Shown in pieces: positions 1 through 9,498 of a stretch of 42,478 nt of DNA. The notes below the pieces were generated by a model, which saw nothing but the letters and a program-made list of their open reading frames with translations, did not search any database and was not told the origin of the DNA. The number at the start of each line of letters is the position of its first letter. The first letter of the stretch is position 1. Both the position numbers and the translations under genes were made by a program. Source of the stretch: Candidatus Omnitrophota bacterium (GTDB lineage: Bacteria; Omnitrophota; Gorgyraeia; JAFGHF01); contig CP070837.1 in NCBI GenBank assembly GCA_020341815.1, forward strand, positions 849,586 through 892,063. The letters run 5' to 3'.

Positions 1-8
1 AAAAATAA
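1..8 (+). CDS. 3' end of a further tandem paralogue (partial)
   Basis: The first eight bases are the Lys codon remnant and TAA stop of an upstream copy of the next gene. The stretch from here through the next ATG is the same as the stretch spanning the stop of the 410-residue gene and the start of its neighbour, with the same 18-base distance from the stop's first base to the next ATG. Inference: the array has at least three members. Only the stop is visible. Confidence 0.6.
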
Positions 9-23
9 GAAGGATAAAATAAA

Positions 24-1256
24 ATGAAAACATTAACCAGGCTAATCTTAGGAATAGCACTCTTAGCCTTCAGCTTAAGCGCCCGGGCAGAAGTGCCTCA
101 TTTGATTAACTATCAGGTAAAGCTCACCGATAAGGCAGGTCAGCCTTTGGAAGGCGCTCATGAGGTAACCTTCAGAATCTATGACGCTGAAACTCAAGGA
201 GCGCTTCTCTGGGAAGAGACGCAAGAGATAACTCTACAAAAAGGCGTGTTTAGTGTCCTCTTAGGTTCGGTAGAAGAACTGGATTTGCCTTTTGATAAAC
301 CCTATTGGCTAGCCACAAGAGTGGGAGAAGACCCTGAAATGAGCCCCCGACAGCAGATTGCCTCCTCAGGCTATGCCTTAAGGGCAGAGGTAGCTGATAC
401 AGCCCTTCAGGCCGCTAATGTTGTCAATATCAACGGAAAGCCTGTGGTTGATATCCTGCAAAAAGGTGATTCAGCAGGCGGAGACTTAACCGGGACATAC
501 CCCAATCCCACTATTGCCGATGGGGCTGTGGACAATGCCTGTATAGCTGATAATGCTGTTGGTAATGCCGAAATGCTTGATGGTGCAATCCATCAACCTG
601 AACTTTATACTGCTACTGGAAGTTGTGGCGGACAACTAACGCGAGGGCAGAGTGCAATCGTTCGAATGAATGACTATTGTTTTTTCCCTAATATTAGTCT
701 TTCGCGAGAGGTTTATATAAGTACTAGCGGTTATGGCTATCCGGGTATTGGGCAGTTCGGAGTATATGCTAAGTCGCATGATTTTGGAGGTAACTATAGC
801 GCACAGTGGAGATATGTAGCTGCCTCTGACCCGGAACATTGGATATTTATCGCCTATAATAAAAAAGAAGGGGAAATGGAGCGTGTATGGGAAGCGGAAG
901 ATCATCCTTTTATGCTTGATAATAGCTTTCCTAACCCTTTTGACGAATTGAAAGATGATCCTGATTATGAGATCTATCTTATTGATAACGAAATATTAGA
1001 TGAATTAAAAGCGAAAATAACAAGAACAAAATCTTTATCGGAAGTAATCCTGGAAGAATATGAGATTGACACAGTCTCAATCCCTGTTTTTGAGTCAAGA
1101 ACTATAGTTGAATTCGACGAATGGGGGGATAGAGAAGGGGAGATAATTAAAACATATAAAGGCAAAGGTAAAAATGGCTCACCCAGCACCTTGAAAAAAC
1201 AGGTCGCAGAGGAGTTACCTCCTTATGTTAAATATAGGTGTTTAAAGAAAAAATAA
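24..1256 (+). CDS. secreted tail-fibre/collar-like repeat protein, copy A
   Basis: Predicted exported protein of 410 residues with a clear signal peptide (MKTLTRLILGIALLAFSLSARA, mature from about residue 23). Residues 23-130 form a beta-rich N-terminal domain ending in the SSGYALRAEVADTA motif, a pattern I associate with secreted and phage-tail-like proteins of uncultured bacteria. Residues 155-195 carry GDLTGTYPNPTIADGAV and NAxxxN/DGAI repeats like tail-fibre collar repeats. The middle (about 195-320) is unlike its neighbour, while the last 80 residues (from LKAKI to YRCLKKK) resemble it again. RBS-like AAGGAT precedes the ATG. It may be a surface or secretion accessory for the downstream RHS protein, but its function is unknown. 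Confidence 0.8.
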   Translation: MKTLTRLILGIALLAFSLSARAEVPHLINYQVKLTDKAGQPLEGAHEVTFRIYDAETQGALLWEETQEITLQKGVFSVLLGSVEELDLPFDKPYWLATRVGEDPEMSPRQQIASSGYALRAEVADTALQAANVVNINGKPVVDILQKGDSAGGDLTGTYPNPTIADGAVDNACIADNAVGNAEMLDGAIHQPELYTATGSCGGQLTRGQSAIVRMNDYCFFPNISLSREVYISTSGYGYPGIGQFGVYAKSHDFGGNYSAQWRYVAASDPEHWIFIAYNKKEGEMERVWEAEDHPFMLDNSFPNPFDELKDDPDYEIYLIDNEILDELKAKITRTKSLSEVILEEYEIDTVSIPVFESRTIVEFDEWGDREGEIIKTYKGKGKNGSPSTLKKQVAEELPPYVKYRCLKKK

Positions 1257-1271
1257 GAAGGATAAAATAAA

Positions 1272-2480
1272 ATGAAAACATTAACCAGGCTAATCTTAGG
1301 AATAGCACTCTTAGCCTTCAGCTTAAGCGCCCGGGCAGAAGTGCCTCATTTGATTAACTATCAGGTAAAGCTCACCGATAAGGCAAATCAACCTTTGGAA
1401 GGCGCTCATGAGGTAACCTTCAGAATCTATAATGCTGAAACTCAAGGTGCGCTTCTCTGGGAAGAGACGCAAGAGATAACTCTACAAAAAGGCGTGTTTA
1501 GTGTCCTCTTAGGCTCGGTAAAAGAGCTAAATCTGCCCTTTGACAAGCCTTATTGGCTGGCCACAAAAGTTGGTGAAGACCCTGAAATGACTCCCCGACA
1601 GCAGATTGCCTCCTCAGGCTATGCCTTAAGGGCAGAGGTGGCTGATACAGCCCTTCAGGCCGCTAATGCTATCAATATCAACGGAAAACCCGCAACTAAT
1701 CTTTTAGAAGCCGGTACTACAGCAGGCGGAGATTTGACCGGCACATACCCCAATCCTTCTATTGCTGATGGGGCAATCCACCAAGCACAACTTTGCACGA
1801 CAATTGGAGAAGTAAGCATATATACCAACGATTGTACTGCGTCCGCTTCTATAGCTAATGATATCTCATCGTACAGCTATACAACAAATATTTCTTTTAT
1901 TGCACCGAGAGGTGTACCAAAACCTCCTAATGTTACCCTGCCCGGAGGAGAATATGGATTTTATCCTCAAATCAAAACAAGCCCTAAGACCCGATCTGCT
2001 TATGCCCAACAAAGATATGTCCAATCTTCAGGTAAAGAGCATTGGACATTTTTACTTTACGACAAGCTTGAAAAAAAGATTATTTCTGCCTGGTCGGCGC
2101 CGGATCATCCTTGTTACGGACAAGGAGCTCAGGAAGATGAAATAGCTCATCCTTTCTGCGAATATTGGGAAAGTTCTCTGCCGGATAATTTAGAGATTAT
2201 TCTTTTAGATAATACAAAGCTCGATGAAATCAAAGCAAAAGTAATCCGCAATAAAGGCATTTTGGAAATTATTCAAGAAGAATATCAAATAGATGAGGCC
2301 TCAAGACCGGTTTATATTCCGAGAGAGATAATAGAGATAGATGAATGGGGAGATAGGAGAGGCCAGATAATAAAAACTTATGCTTCTAAAGGAATGGGAG
2401 GCAATCCTAAAGTTTTAAAAAGACGTATGGTGGAAAGCCTACCTCCTTATATTAAATATAGGTGTTTAAAGGAAAAATAA
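1272..2480 (+). CDS. secreted tail-fibre/collar-like repeat protein, copy B
   Basis: Paralogue of the preceding gene, 402 residues. The signal peptide and first 130 residues are almost identical, at DNA level too: the first 114 coding bases match exactly and later differences are scattered. The collar-like GDLTGTYPNPSIADGAI segment is shared but shorter. Residues about 175-310 are divergent, and the C-terminal 80 residues are again clearly related (IKAKVIRNK, DEWGDRRGQIIKTY, YIKYRCLKEK). Only 15 bases separate the two genes, so they are probably co-transcribed. The conserved-variable-conserved plan suggests diversification by recombination or selection on the exposed middle part. Function unknown. 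Confidence 0.8.
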   Translation: MKTLTRLILGIALLAFSLSARAEVPHLINYQVKLTDKANQPLEGAHEVTFRIYNAETQGALLWEETQEITLQKGVFSVLLGSVKELNLPFDKPYWLATKVGEDPEMTPRQQIASSGYALRAEVADTALQAANAININGKPATNLLEAGTTAGGDLTGTYPNPSIADGAIHQAQLCTTIGEVSIYTNDCTASASIANDISSYSYTTNISFIAPRGVPKPPNVTLPGGEYGFYPQIKTSPKTRSAYAQQRYVQSSGKEHWTFLLYDKLEKKIISAWSAPDHPCYGQGAQEDEIAHPFCEYWESSLPDNLEIILLDNTKLDEIKAKVIRNKGILEIIQEEYQIDEASRPVYIPREIIEIDEWGDRRGQIIKTYASKGMGGNPKVLKRRMVESLPPYIKYRCLKEK

Positions 2481-2491
2481 CCAAGCTTATT

Positions 2492-5400
2492 ATGAAACAA
2501 TTTTTCTTCAACAAGAATATTAAAAGTATCTTTAAGAAGACCGGGGCGAGTTTTCTGATTATTGCCCATCTTCTGACCTTTGGCCCGGCTGCTGAGGCTT
2601 TTCAAAGCAGCCTGGGTGAGGCGGCAATAGGAAGAGCCGAAAGCAAAAACTATATTGCCCAAAGCGGCTTTCTCTATGCCACACCTACTTCCAGCCCGCC
2701 AAAACTGATTAAATATATCCCCACCTTTATCTGGAGAAAAGGCCAAGCCCAACCCCCTACTATTGATTTGGATGAATATTTCGTAAGTCCCGACGGGCTT
2801 CCTTTAACTTATACCGTAGTGGGGGATAACCAAATAGGTGCAGAGATCGATCCTGATACCAAGATGTTAACCTTTTCCCCAGAACCAGAAGATTGGGAAG
2901 GGCAAGAAAAACCGTCTGTATTTAAAATTAAAGCCGAAGATGCAGAAGGCAACGAAACCACTAGCAACCCCTTTCTTATACCTAAAGAAAAGGACAAAAA
3001 CAATCCTCCCGTATTAGATTATATCCCTGATATCTCTGTCAATGAAACAGAACTTGTTCGAATCCTTCCCACTGTTACAAAATTAGATGATGATGAGATT
3101 AGTTATAGCTTCACTGCTCCTTTAAATGAACAAGGTGAATGGTTTACCGGATATGATGATGCCGGAGATTATATTGTTACTGTAACTGCTACTGATAGTA
3201 ATGCCATAGGCCTGAGTCATTCCCAAGATGTAAAAGTTAGTGTTAAAAACAAAAATCGCCTCCCTATTTTAGAAGAGATAGCTGACATTGAAGCAAATGA
3301 GGGCGAGCGGGTAGTAATCAGGCCCCAGGCCTCCGATCCCGATGACGACGCTTTGACATTTCATTATTCTCTGCCTTTTGATAGTCAGGGCAAATGGCTT
3401 ACCGGATATGATGATGCCGATACCTACAATATTACTGTTAAGGCCTTAGACGGCACAGATACTGTATCAAAACAGGTTAAGGTTACCGTCAATAATGTTA
3501 ACCGCGCCCCTGAAGTTAAGTTAACTCTGGATAGCTACACTGTAACACCCGGGCGCAATATGCGTATCCAGTTAGAGGCCTCCGACCCCGACGGGGATCC
3601 GCTTACTTTTTCCATTAAAAAAGACGGCGAGGAAATACATTCAGGCACTATCGATGATGGTTATCACTGCGAAGAAGAACCTTTTTCCGATATCGGTGAC
3701 TATATTGTTTCGGTAACCGTAACCGACCCGGAAGGCCTATCAGCCAAAGATACAAAAGGAGTGGATGTAATCGACCCTGATGCCGATGCCGAATATGTCA
3801 AGCCCATAATGGGTGATTTCAACGGCGATAGCCTCACAGATTTAGGATTATATAATCTTAATAAAGGGAAAATAGAGGTTTGCCTCTCCGACAAAGGCGT
3901 CTTCAGAAATACCCGCGAGTGGTCAAACTCCGGCCGCGAGCATCCTTATCCCGGGAGATTATTGCCCCTTGGCGGCGACTTCAACGGCGACGGCAGGAGT
4001 GATATAGGGCTATACAACTATGATACGGGCTTTTTCTACACATACATATCCTCAGGCAGTGATTTTGTTATAGCAGGCAAGAGGTTTCGGTTCACTGCGC
4101 TGCCCGCCGACGATTGGCAGGTATCCACCGGAAACTTCAACGGAGACAAATACACAGATCTTGTTTTCTATAACAGAAGTACCGGTGTTGTTATACTTGC
4201 CAAGGGACTCGGTAATGGTTTTGTCTTAGATGAGAATTACAGGTGGCTTCGAGATAAGGTTGGAGGATCCTACCAATGGGTTTGCCTTCCCGGCGACTTC
4301 AACGGCGACTCCTTAACGGATATATGTATATTCAAAGAAAAGACCGGCGAGGTTCGGGTTGCCCTTGCTAATGCTAATATGCACGGATTCGATGAGGCTG
4401 ATCTTTGGATAACAGGATTCGGCAAGGATATCCCTGTCGGAAACTACGAAAGCCCGATGGTCTCTGACTTTAATCATGATGGTCTGGCCGATATCGGCAT
4501 CTGGGATGATAAAAAACACAAGATAAGATACGTCCTTTCCACAGGAAATAGTTTCCGTGATAATGGAAACTGGACTGAAAGCTTTGGCACATCTGACGAT
4601 GAATCCTGCCATTTAGGAGATTTTAACGGCGATGCAATCAGCGATATGGCCTGCTTTAATAAAGAGGAGCACGGGATAAAAAGCTGGAGCCTGAAAATAG
4701 CTTCTTCTCAGCCAGCTGATCTCCTGGAAGAAATAGATAACGGCGTGGGCGGGAAAACCAAGGTTACCTATGCCACTGCCTCTGAATACCAGAATGAGGA
4801 GCTTCCTTTTCCTCTATATGTAACCAAGAATATCTCATCCATAGACAGCTTACCTGCTGATAAGCCCCAGGAAGTCTATACCCAGGAATTTTCCTATAAA
4901 GGAGGCTGGTATGATACGGAAGAACGCGAGTTCTGCGGGTTTGAAAAGGTAACCGTAACCGACCCCGCGAGCGGCAACTATACCGAGACATATTTCCATC
5001 AGGCAAAATCCGATGAGAAAGGCGCGCTCAAAGGAAAGATTGAGAAGGTATCGGCCTATGACGGCAATGGAATGCTGATCAGTGAAATCGAAAACACCTG
5101 GAAGGTGCGAAGCTCAGGAGAGGAAAGCAAGTCTTTAGGATTTCCGTATCTGGAACAAGCCCTCACCACTGTCTGGGAAGAAATCGGCACTCCCTTAACT
5201 ACAAAGGACGGCTTTCATTACGATATTGTAGGCAACATCGATGAGACCTTAAGCCTTGGCGATATAGCAACAGAGGGGGATGAAAAACGCAGCCGGATAT
5301 TTTACAACGAGCCCTATGAGGCAGGATTTAACCGGCCAAAGGAGACGCTCCTTAAAGATATAGACGGGAATATCCTTACCCGTAAGTTATTTACCGAATA

Positions 5401-8400
5401 TGACGCGCGGGGAAACTTAAAAGAAGAAAAGGTCTGGCTGTATAATCCCCTTACGCAAAGTGAAGAACTTATCCCCACAACTTATGACTATGATGACTTT
5501 GGCAACGCAATTTCCATTACCAATGCCGAAGGTAACAGCGTTACAACTAAATATGAAGATACATTTCATACATTTGCCGAGGAAGTAACCAATGCCCTTG
5601 GGCATACAGTAGAATATAATTATGACCCTGCCTTTGGCCTTGTTACTGACCTTACCGACGCCAACGGATATACTACAACCACAAAATATGATTCACTGGG
5701 TAGAGTAGTCCACACCAAGAATACATCCGGTGAAATTGTTACCAGTTATTCTTATCCTGACTTTAATACCAAGATAACCCAGCAACTAAATCTTTTAACC
5801 ACTGAACACATTGACGGCTTAGGCAGGACATATAAGACAGTCTCCAGTGGTGAAGATGGCGCAAATAGCCGCAATGTTATCACCCAGGTCTTCTATAATG
5901 AGCGGGGCTTAAAAGAAGCTGAGAGCCTGCCTCATTATGAAGGTGAAGATGAAGACAATATTTCCTATGTAAGATATGAATATGATATGCGGGGAAGGGT
6001 AAAGAAGACAACATCGGACTTCCCCGGCAGCGCCAAAGACGCCTATGCTCTAACCAGTTACATCTCCCCCTTATATACAGAGGCCCAAGACCCCAAAGGA
6101 CACAAAAAGGGTATCTTGAAAGATGTCTTTGGAAATAATATCAGAATAACAGAGTTTACCGGGGGAGGGCCTGCCTCGCCGGCAGGCGGGGTATATCACA
6201 CCAATTATAAATATGACCTTCAGGGTAATTTAAGCAAAGTTACAGACGCCAAAGGCAACATCACCCAAGTCTGGTATGATTCACTTGGCCGCAAACTAAA
6301 GATGGATGACCCGGATATGGGCGTCTGGACTTATGAATATGATAAATTAGGCAACCTGATCAAACAAACCGATGCCAAAGAGCAAACTCTCCAATTTGAA
6401 TATGACGACTTAAACCGCCTGACTAAGAAATATGCCGGATCAAAAACCTTAAGCATCTATCGCTATCGCGATGACTTAAGAAACTTGAGCTCATATACAA
6501 TTGTGACTCTGCAGGCAGAGAATAAAATCGGCCGTTTGGATGAAGTGCTTTATTTAACCGGCCGAACGGAATTCTTCTATGACTCCGAAGGAAGAGAAAT
6601 CAAATCTATCAAGTATGTTGATACCAATGCCTATAAAGTAGAGCGCACATACGATATCCTGGACCGGCTGAAGACCTTAACATATCCCGATGGAGAAGTA
6701 ATCAATTATACCTATGATACTAACTCCGGCCTCTTGGAAAAGGTCCAGGGTGAGGAAACCTATGTGCCGGATATCAGTTATAACGCCTCCGGCCAAATCA
6801 AGACTATTCAATATGGAAATGAAACAGAGACAAGCTATAATTATGGCAACGATTTGCGCCTGGAGCGCATCCTCACCAAAAATCCTACCACTTCCTTGCA
6901 GGACTTAACATATGACTTTGATAAAAACGGGAATCTCACCACCCTAACCGATAACCTAACCTCCAATATCCGCGGATACGGATATGATGATTTAGACCGC
7001 CTGATTTCTGCAGAAAATATCCCGCATTCTGCCTCTTCTCAAGGCTACACCACTCTCTGTTACCACTATGACCCCATAGGCAATATGACCTATAAGTCAG
7101 ATGCAGGAGTAATGACTTACGGCCAAAATGGCGCCGGCCCCCATGCAGTAACCTCATTACAAAGATATCAGATAACTTCCTATACCTATGATGCCAATGG
7201 CAATATGACCAATGGCAAAGATAAAGTAATGCAATATGATATAGAAAATAGACTTAGCAAGGTCGTAAAATCATCCGGCGCTACTACAGAATTTTATTAT
7301 GATGGAGATGGGGGAAGGGTAAAGAAGACCGTTGACACCACAAAGGTTACGGTGTATATTGGAAGTCTATATGAGGTTGAGCAGGGAAATATAATAACCA
7401 AACACATCTTTGCCGGCTCAAACCGCATCTGTTCTTTGAAATCTAACAATACCTCTTCCTATTACCACTCAGACCATCTTGGTTCAAGCAATGTTATCAC
7501 CGACGGAAGTGGAAACAGAATAGCCAACTATGAATATCAGCCCTATGGAAAAACATCAAAACAGACCGGCACCGATATCACCAACCACAAGTTTACCGGG
7601 AAAGAGCTTGATGATTCCACAGGCCTATACTACTATGGCGCGAGATATTATGACCCAGAGATAGGCAGGTTTATTACAGCTGATACGATAGTCCAACACC
7701 CCAACGACCCACAGGACTTAAACCGCTATGCTTATTGTCGAAACAACCCTATAAAATATGTGGATCCTACGGGGCATGGGTGGTTCAGTAAGATAATTGG
7801 GGCTATTGCCGCTGTGTTCGCCTTTATTGTCACAGGAGGACCGGCAGGAAATCCTGCTTCTGTTACGACCGCAATGGCTGTGTTCTCATCACTTGATGCC
7901 AGCATCTCAAGTTATCAGGCAGGAGCAAGCATTGGTAGGGCCATAGGAATTGGGGCTGCTTGCGGAACTGCTGCCTCTTTAGGTGGATACTTAGGTGGGA
8001 TGTTTAGTAATGCCATAGGAGGAGGTGCCTTTGGCCAACTCTTCTATGGAGCAATGGGCGCAGGCGCATTTGGAGCTGCTGCAGGCGCAGCTTTAACCGG
8101 TGGTAATGTAGGTAAGGCTGCGGCAGCAGGGGCAGCGGCAGGCGCAATTGGTGGTATGTTTGGCGCGGGAGGAAATTTCTTACTCGGTTTGGTTGGCGCA
8201 GGAGTAGCCGGCGGAACCGCCTCAAGCATCCTTGGTGAAAGCTTCGGCTCAGGCGCAGCAACAGGCGCAATTAGCTTTGTTGCCTTCTCCATAATCTCAG
8301 GTTCATTACAAGCAGCTTTGGATGCAGGGTATAGGAAAGGTGGGGTTGAGGGGAAGGTAAAGGCGGCTGAGAAAATTGCAACCTCAGCCACCTCTACAGG

Positions 8401-8644
8401 GAGCAAACACCATAACCCTTCTGATGCTTTAACTGTACAAATAGAGCCTGAAAAAATAGTTTTAGCGGAAGCAAAAAAAGAAGGTATGTCGGGTGTCTGG
8501 AAAGCATTAATCCGCCAGCTTAAAGAAAAATTGACTACACCAGATCCACCGAAAAATAAGTCTTTGCGCGAAATAGAAAGATTCATAATTGAATGGATAG
8601 ACAGATTAGGGCCATGGGTTCCATTAACTATTCAAAAAAGTTAA
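2492..8644 (+). CDS. giant secreted RHS/YD-repeat polymorphic toxin-like protein
   Basis: 2050 residues from the ATG chosen here. A GTG 30 bases upstream lies inside the previous gene and would put ten residues before the signal peptide. Order seen: signal peptide to about residue 36 (ending FGPAAEA); Ig/cadherin-like repeats about 60-430 (ASDPDDDALTF, ASDPDGDPLTF); FG-GAP/VCBS-type repeats with DFNGDxxxD motifs about 436-735; a TcdB/SpvB-like linker (DNGVGGKTKVTY) near 745; YD/RHS repeats about 960-1700; the RHS core end YYYGARYYDPEIGRF near 1712; and NRYAYCRNNPIKYVDPTGH ending near 1760. The last 290 residues are a Gly/Ala-rich, glycine-zipper-like stretch and a short charged tail, in the place where polymorphic RHS toxins carry their toxic domain. 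No known nuclease or deaminase motif was recognised in that tail. Confidence 0.9.
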   Translation: MKQFFFNKNIKSIFKKTGASFLIIAHLLTFGPAAEAFQSSLGEAAIGRAESKNYIAQSGFLYATPTSSPPKLIKYIPTFIWRKGQAQPPTIDLDEYFVSPDGLPLTYTVVGDNQIGAEIDPDTKMLTFSPEPEDWEGQEKPSVFKIKAEDAEGNETTSNPFLIPKEKDKNNPPVLDYIPDISVNETELVRILPTVTKLDDDEISYSFTAPLNEQGEWFTGYDDAGDYIVTVTATDSNAIGLSHSQDVKVSVKNKNRLPILEEIADIEANEGERVVIRPQASDPDDDALTFHYSLPFDSQGKWLTGYDDADTYNITVKALDGTDTVSKQVKVTVNNVNRAPEVKLTLDSYTVTPGRNMRIQLEASDPDGDPLTFSIKKDGEEIHSGTIDDGYHCEEEPFSDIGDYIVSVTVTDPEGLSAKDTKGVDVIDPDADAEYVKPIMGDFNGDSLTDLGLYNLNKGKIEVCLSDKGVFRNTREWSNSGREHPYPGRLLPLGGDFNGDGRSDIGLYNYDTGFFYTYISSGSDFVIAGKRFRFTALPADDWQVSTGNFNGDKYTDLVFYNRSTGVVILAKGLGNGFVLDENYRWLRDKVGGSYQWVCLPGDFNGDSLTDICIFKEKTGEVRVALANANMHGFDEADLWITGFGKDIPVGNYESPMVSDFNHDGLADIGIWDDKKHKIRYVLSTGNSFRDNGNWTESFGTSDDESCHLGDFNGDAISDMACFNKEEHGIKSWSLKIASSQPADLLEEIDNGVGGKTKVTYATASEYQNEELPFPLYVTKNISSIDSLPADKPQEVYTQEFSYKGGWYDTEEREFCGFEKVTVTDPASGNYTETYFHQAKSDEKGALKGKIEKVSAYDGNGMLISEIENTWKVRSSGEESKSLGFPYLEQALTTVWEEIGTPLTTKDGFHYDIVGNIDETLSLGDIATEGDEKRSRIFYNEPYEAGFNRPKETLLKDIDGNILTRKLFTEYDARGNLKEEKVWLYNPLTQSEELIPTTYDYDDFGNAISITNAEGNSVTTKYEDTFHTFAEEVTNALGHTVEYNYDPAFGLVTDLTDANGYTTTTKYDSLGRVVHTKNTSGEIVTSYSYPDFNTKITQQLNLLTTEHIDGLGRTYKTVSSGEDGANSRNVITQVFYNERGLKEAESLPHYEGEDEDNISYVRYEYDMRGRVKKTTSDFPGSAKDAYALTSYISPLYTEAQDPKGHKKGILKDVFGNNIRITEFTGGGPASPAGGVYHTNYKYDLQGNLSKVTDAKGNITQVWYDSLGRKLKMDDPDMGVWTYEYDKLGNLIKQTDAKEQTLQFEYDDLNRLTKKYAGSKTLSIYRYRDDLRNLSSYTIVTLQAENKIGRLDEVLYLTGRTEFFYDSEGREIKSIKYVDTNAYKVERTYDILDRLKTLTYPDGEVINYTYDTNSGLLEKVQGEETYVPDISYNASGQIKTIQYGNETETSYNYGNDLRLERILTKNPTTSLQDLTYDFDKNGNLTTLTDNLTSNIRGYGYDDLDRLISAENIPHSASSQGYTTLCYHYDPIGNMTYKSDAGVMTYGQNGAGPHAVTSLQRYQITSYTYDANGNMTNGKDKVMQYDIENRLSKVVKSSGATTEFYYDGDGGRVKKTVDTTKVTVYIGSLYEVEQGNIITKHIFAGSNRICSLKSNNTSSYYHSDHLGSSNVITDGSGNRIANYEYQPYGKTSKQTGTDITNHKFTGKELDDSTGLYYYGARYYDPEIGRFITADTIVQHPNDPQDLNRYAYCRNNPIKYVDPTGHGWFSKIIGAIAAVFAFIVTGGPAGNPASVTTAMAVFSSLDASISSYQAGASIGRAIGIGAACGTAASLGGYLGGMFSNAIGGGAFGQLFYGAMGAGAFGAAAGAALTGGNVGKAAAAGAAAGAIGGMFGAGGNFLLGLVGAGVAGGTASSILGESFGSGAATGAISFVAFSIISGSLQAALDAGYRKGGVEGKVKAAEKIATSATSTGSKHHNPSDALTVQIEPEKIVLAEAKKEGMSGVWKALIRQLKEKLTTPDPPKNKSLREIERFIIEWIDRLGPWVPLTIQKS

Positions 8645-8660
8645 TTGGAAGGATATGATA

Positions 8661-9050
8661 ATGTTTAAGCAAAATATTGGAATAGCCTTATTAAGTTGGT
8701 TTATAATAATTTTTGCTATTATAAATAGCATAACGGCTACGATTGGAATCTACCTGTATTTGACTAACTCTTCGGAAGGCATATCGCTATTTTTAGTAAT
8801 GTTAAGAGCTGTGTTTGCAATTGCATTTTTTATTCTAGGGATTGAAATTATAAAATTGCGCCTTTGGGCGCGGATGATAACTATAGCAACAGCAAGTATT
8901 TTTTTAATCTTTGATTGCATAAAAATAATATTAAAAGCTAGCTTACAACAACTTTCCGATAAATTTATTTTCATAATTATTAGTATGTGTATAAATTTAA
9001 TTATTATTTATTTCTTGAATAAGCCTAGCGTAAAGGAACAGTTTAAATAG
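8661..9050 (+). CDS. small multi-pass membrane protein, possible RHS immunity partner
   Basis: 129 residues with four hydrophobic segments (about 8-31, 43-62, 68-86, 99-117). ATG 8661 is preferred over 8655 because GGAAGGA then sits at a proper distance (about 8 bases instead of 2). It starts 16 bases after the RHS stop codon and is followed by a strong terminator, so the toxin-like gene and this gene share a transcript end. Small membrane proteins directly after a variable RHS C-terminus are often immunity proteins, especially against membrane-active toxins. That role is inferred from position only; there is no family match. Confidence 0.65.
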   Translation: MFKQNIGIALLSWFIIIFAIINSITATIGIYLYLTNSSEGISLFLVMLRAVFAIAFFILGIEIIKLRLWARMITIATASIFLIFDCIKIILKASLQQLSDKFIFIIISMCINLIIIYFLNKPSVKEQFK

Positions 9051-9117
9051 AACGCCTATTTTTATTAAGTAGTAAAAAGGGGCGATCTACTCTCTTAACA
9101 TAACCCTAACACCACTA

Positions 9118-9141
9118 AAAAAAGCGCCTAGCGCTTTTTTT
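9118..9141 (+). terminator. rho-independent terminator after the RHS operon
   Basis: Perfect hairpin with GCGC core and flanking A/T run: AAAAAAGCGC, loop CTA, GCGCTTTTTT plus T. It lies 68 bases after the small membrane protein gene and closes the RHS operon. Confidence 0.8.
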
Positions 9142-9438
9142 ATTAAATATCTTCTAAAGAGACAAATATCAATATAAGAATCAGCGATATGAATATTTAG
9201 AACATAGTATATATTGAGAAAAATAAATTTGAATCAAAACTTAAAATTGACAACTGGCAGAAAGGGATATCTGACAATTAGGATAGATTATTTGAAATCG
9301 CTTGTATCCCCTTAAGTTACTGAGTTCAAAATCCTAAGATTATCTTATAAAAAGTGGAATATAATATATAATGCGTAAAATTTGTTCATATTTAATATAT
9401 ATGGTATCTTTTCTTTTTTTTCATTTTTACAAACATTT
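9142..9438. other. AT-rich intergenic region, nothing recognised
   Basis: About 300 bases without an open frame of note, very AT-rich, between the RHS operon terminator and the promoter of the next operon. No repeat, tRNA or clear structured element was seen. It marks a composition change into the AT-rich operon downstream. Confidence 0.5.
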
Positions 9439-9440
9439 CC

Positions 9441-9469
9441 TTGACAAATGTTATCATTTATTCTATTCT
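9441..9469 (+). promoter_or_regulatory. sigma-70 type promoter of the wHTH/HEPN-like operon
   Basis: TTGACA at 9441-9446, a 17-base spacer, then TATTCT at 9464-9469. It is 30 bases upstream of the start codon, and a strong RBS (ATGGAGGTG) lies between. Confidence 0.65.
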
Positions 9470-9498
9470 AGAAAGAAAATTAATGGAGGTGTATAAAA

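Noticed and set aside
1858-2145. + strand frame inside paralogue B
   Set aside because: Out of phase within a gene supported by homology to its neighbour; no RBS.
8004-8586. Long open frames on the - strand opposite the RHS C-terminus
   Set aside because: They arise from the Gly/Ala-rich codons of the + strand; the translated proteins are low-complexity Pro/Ala or Leu/Arg strings without RBS.
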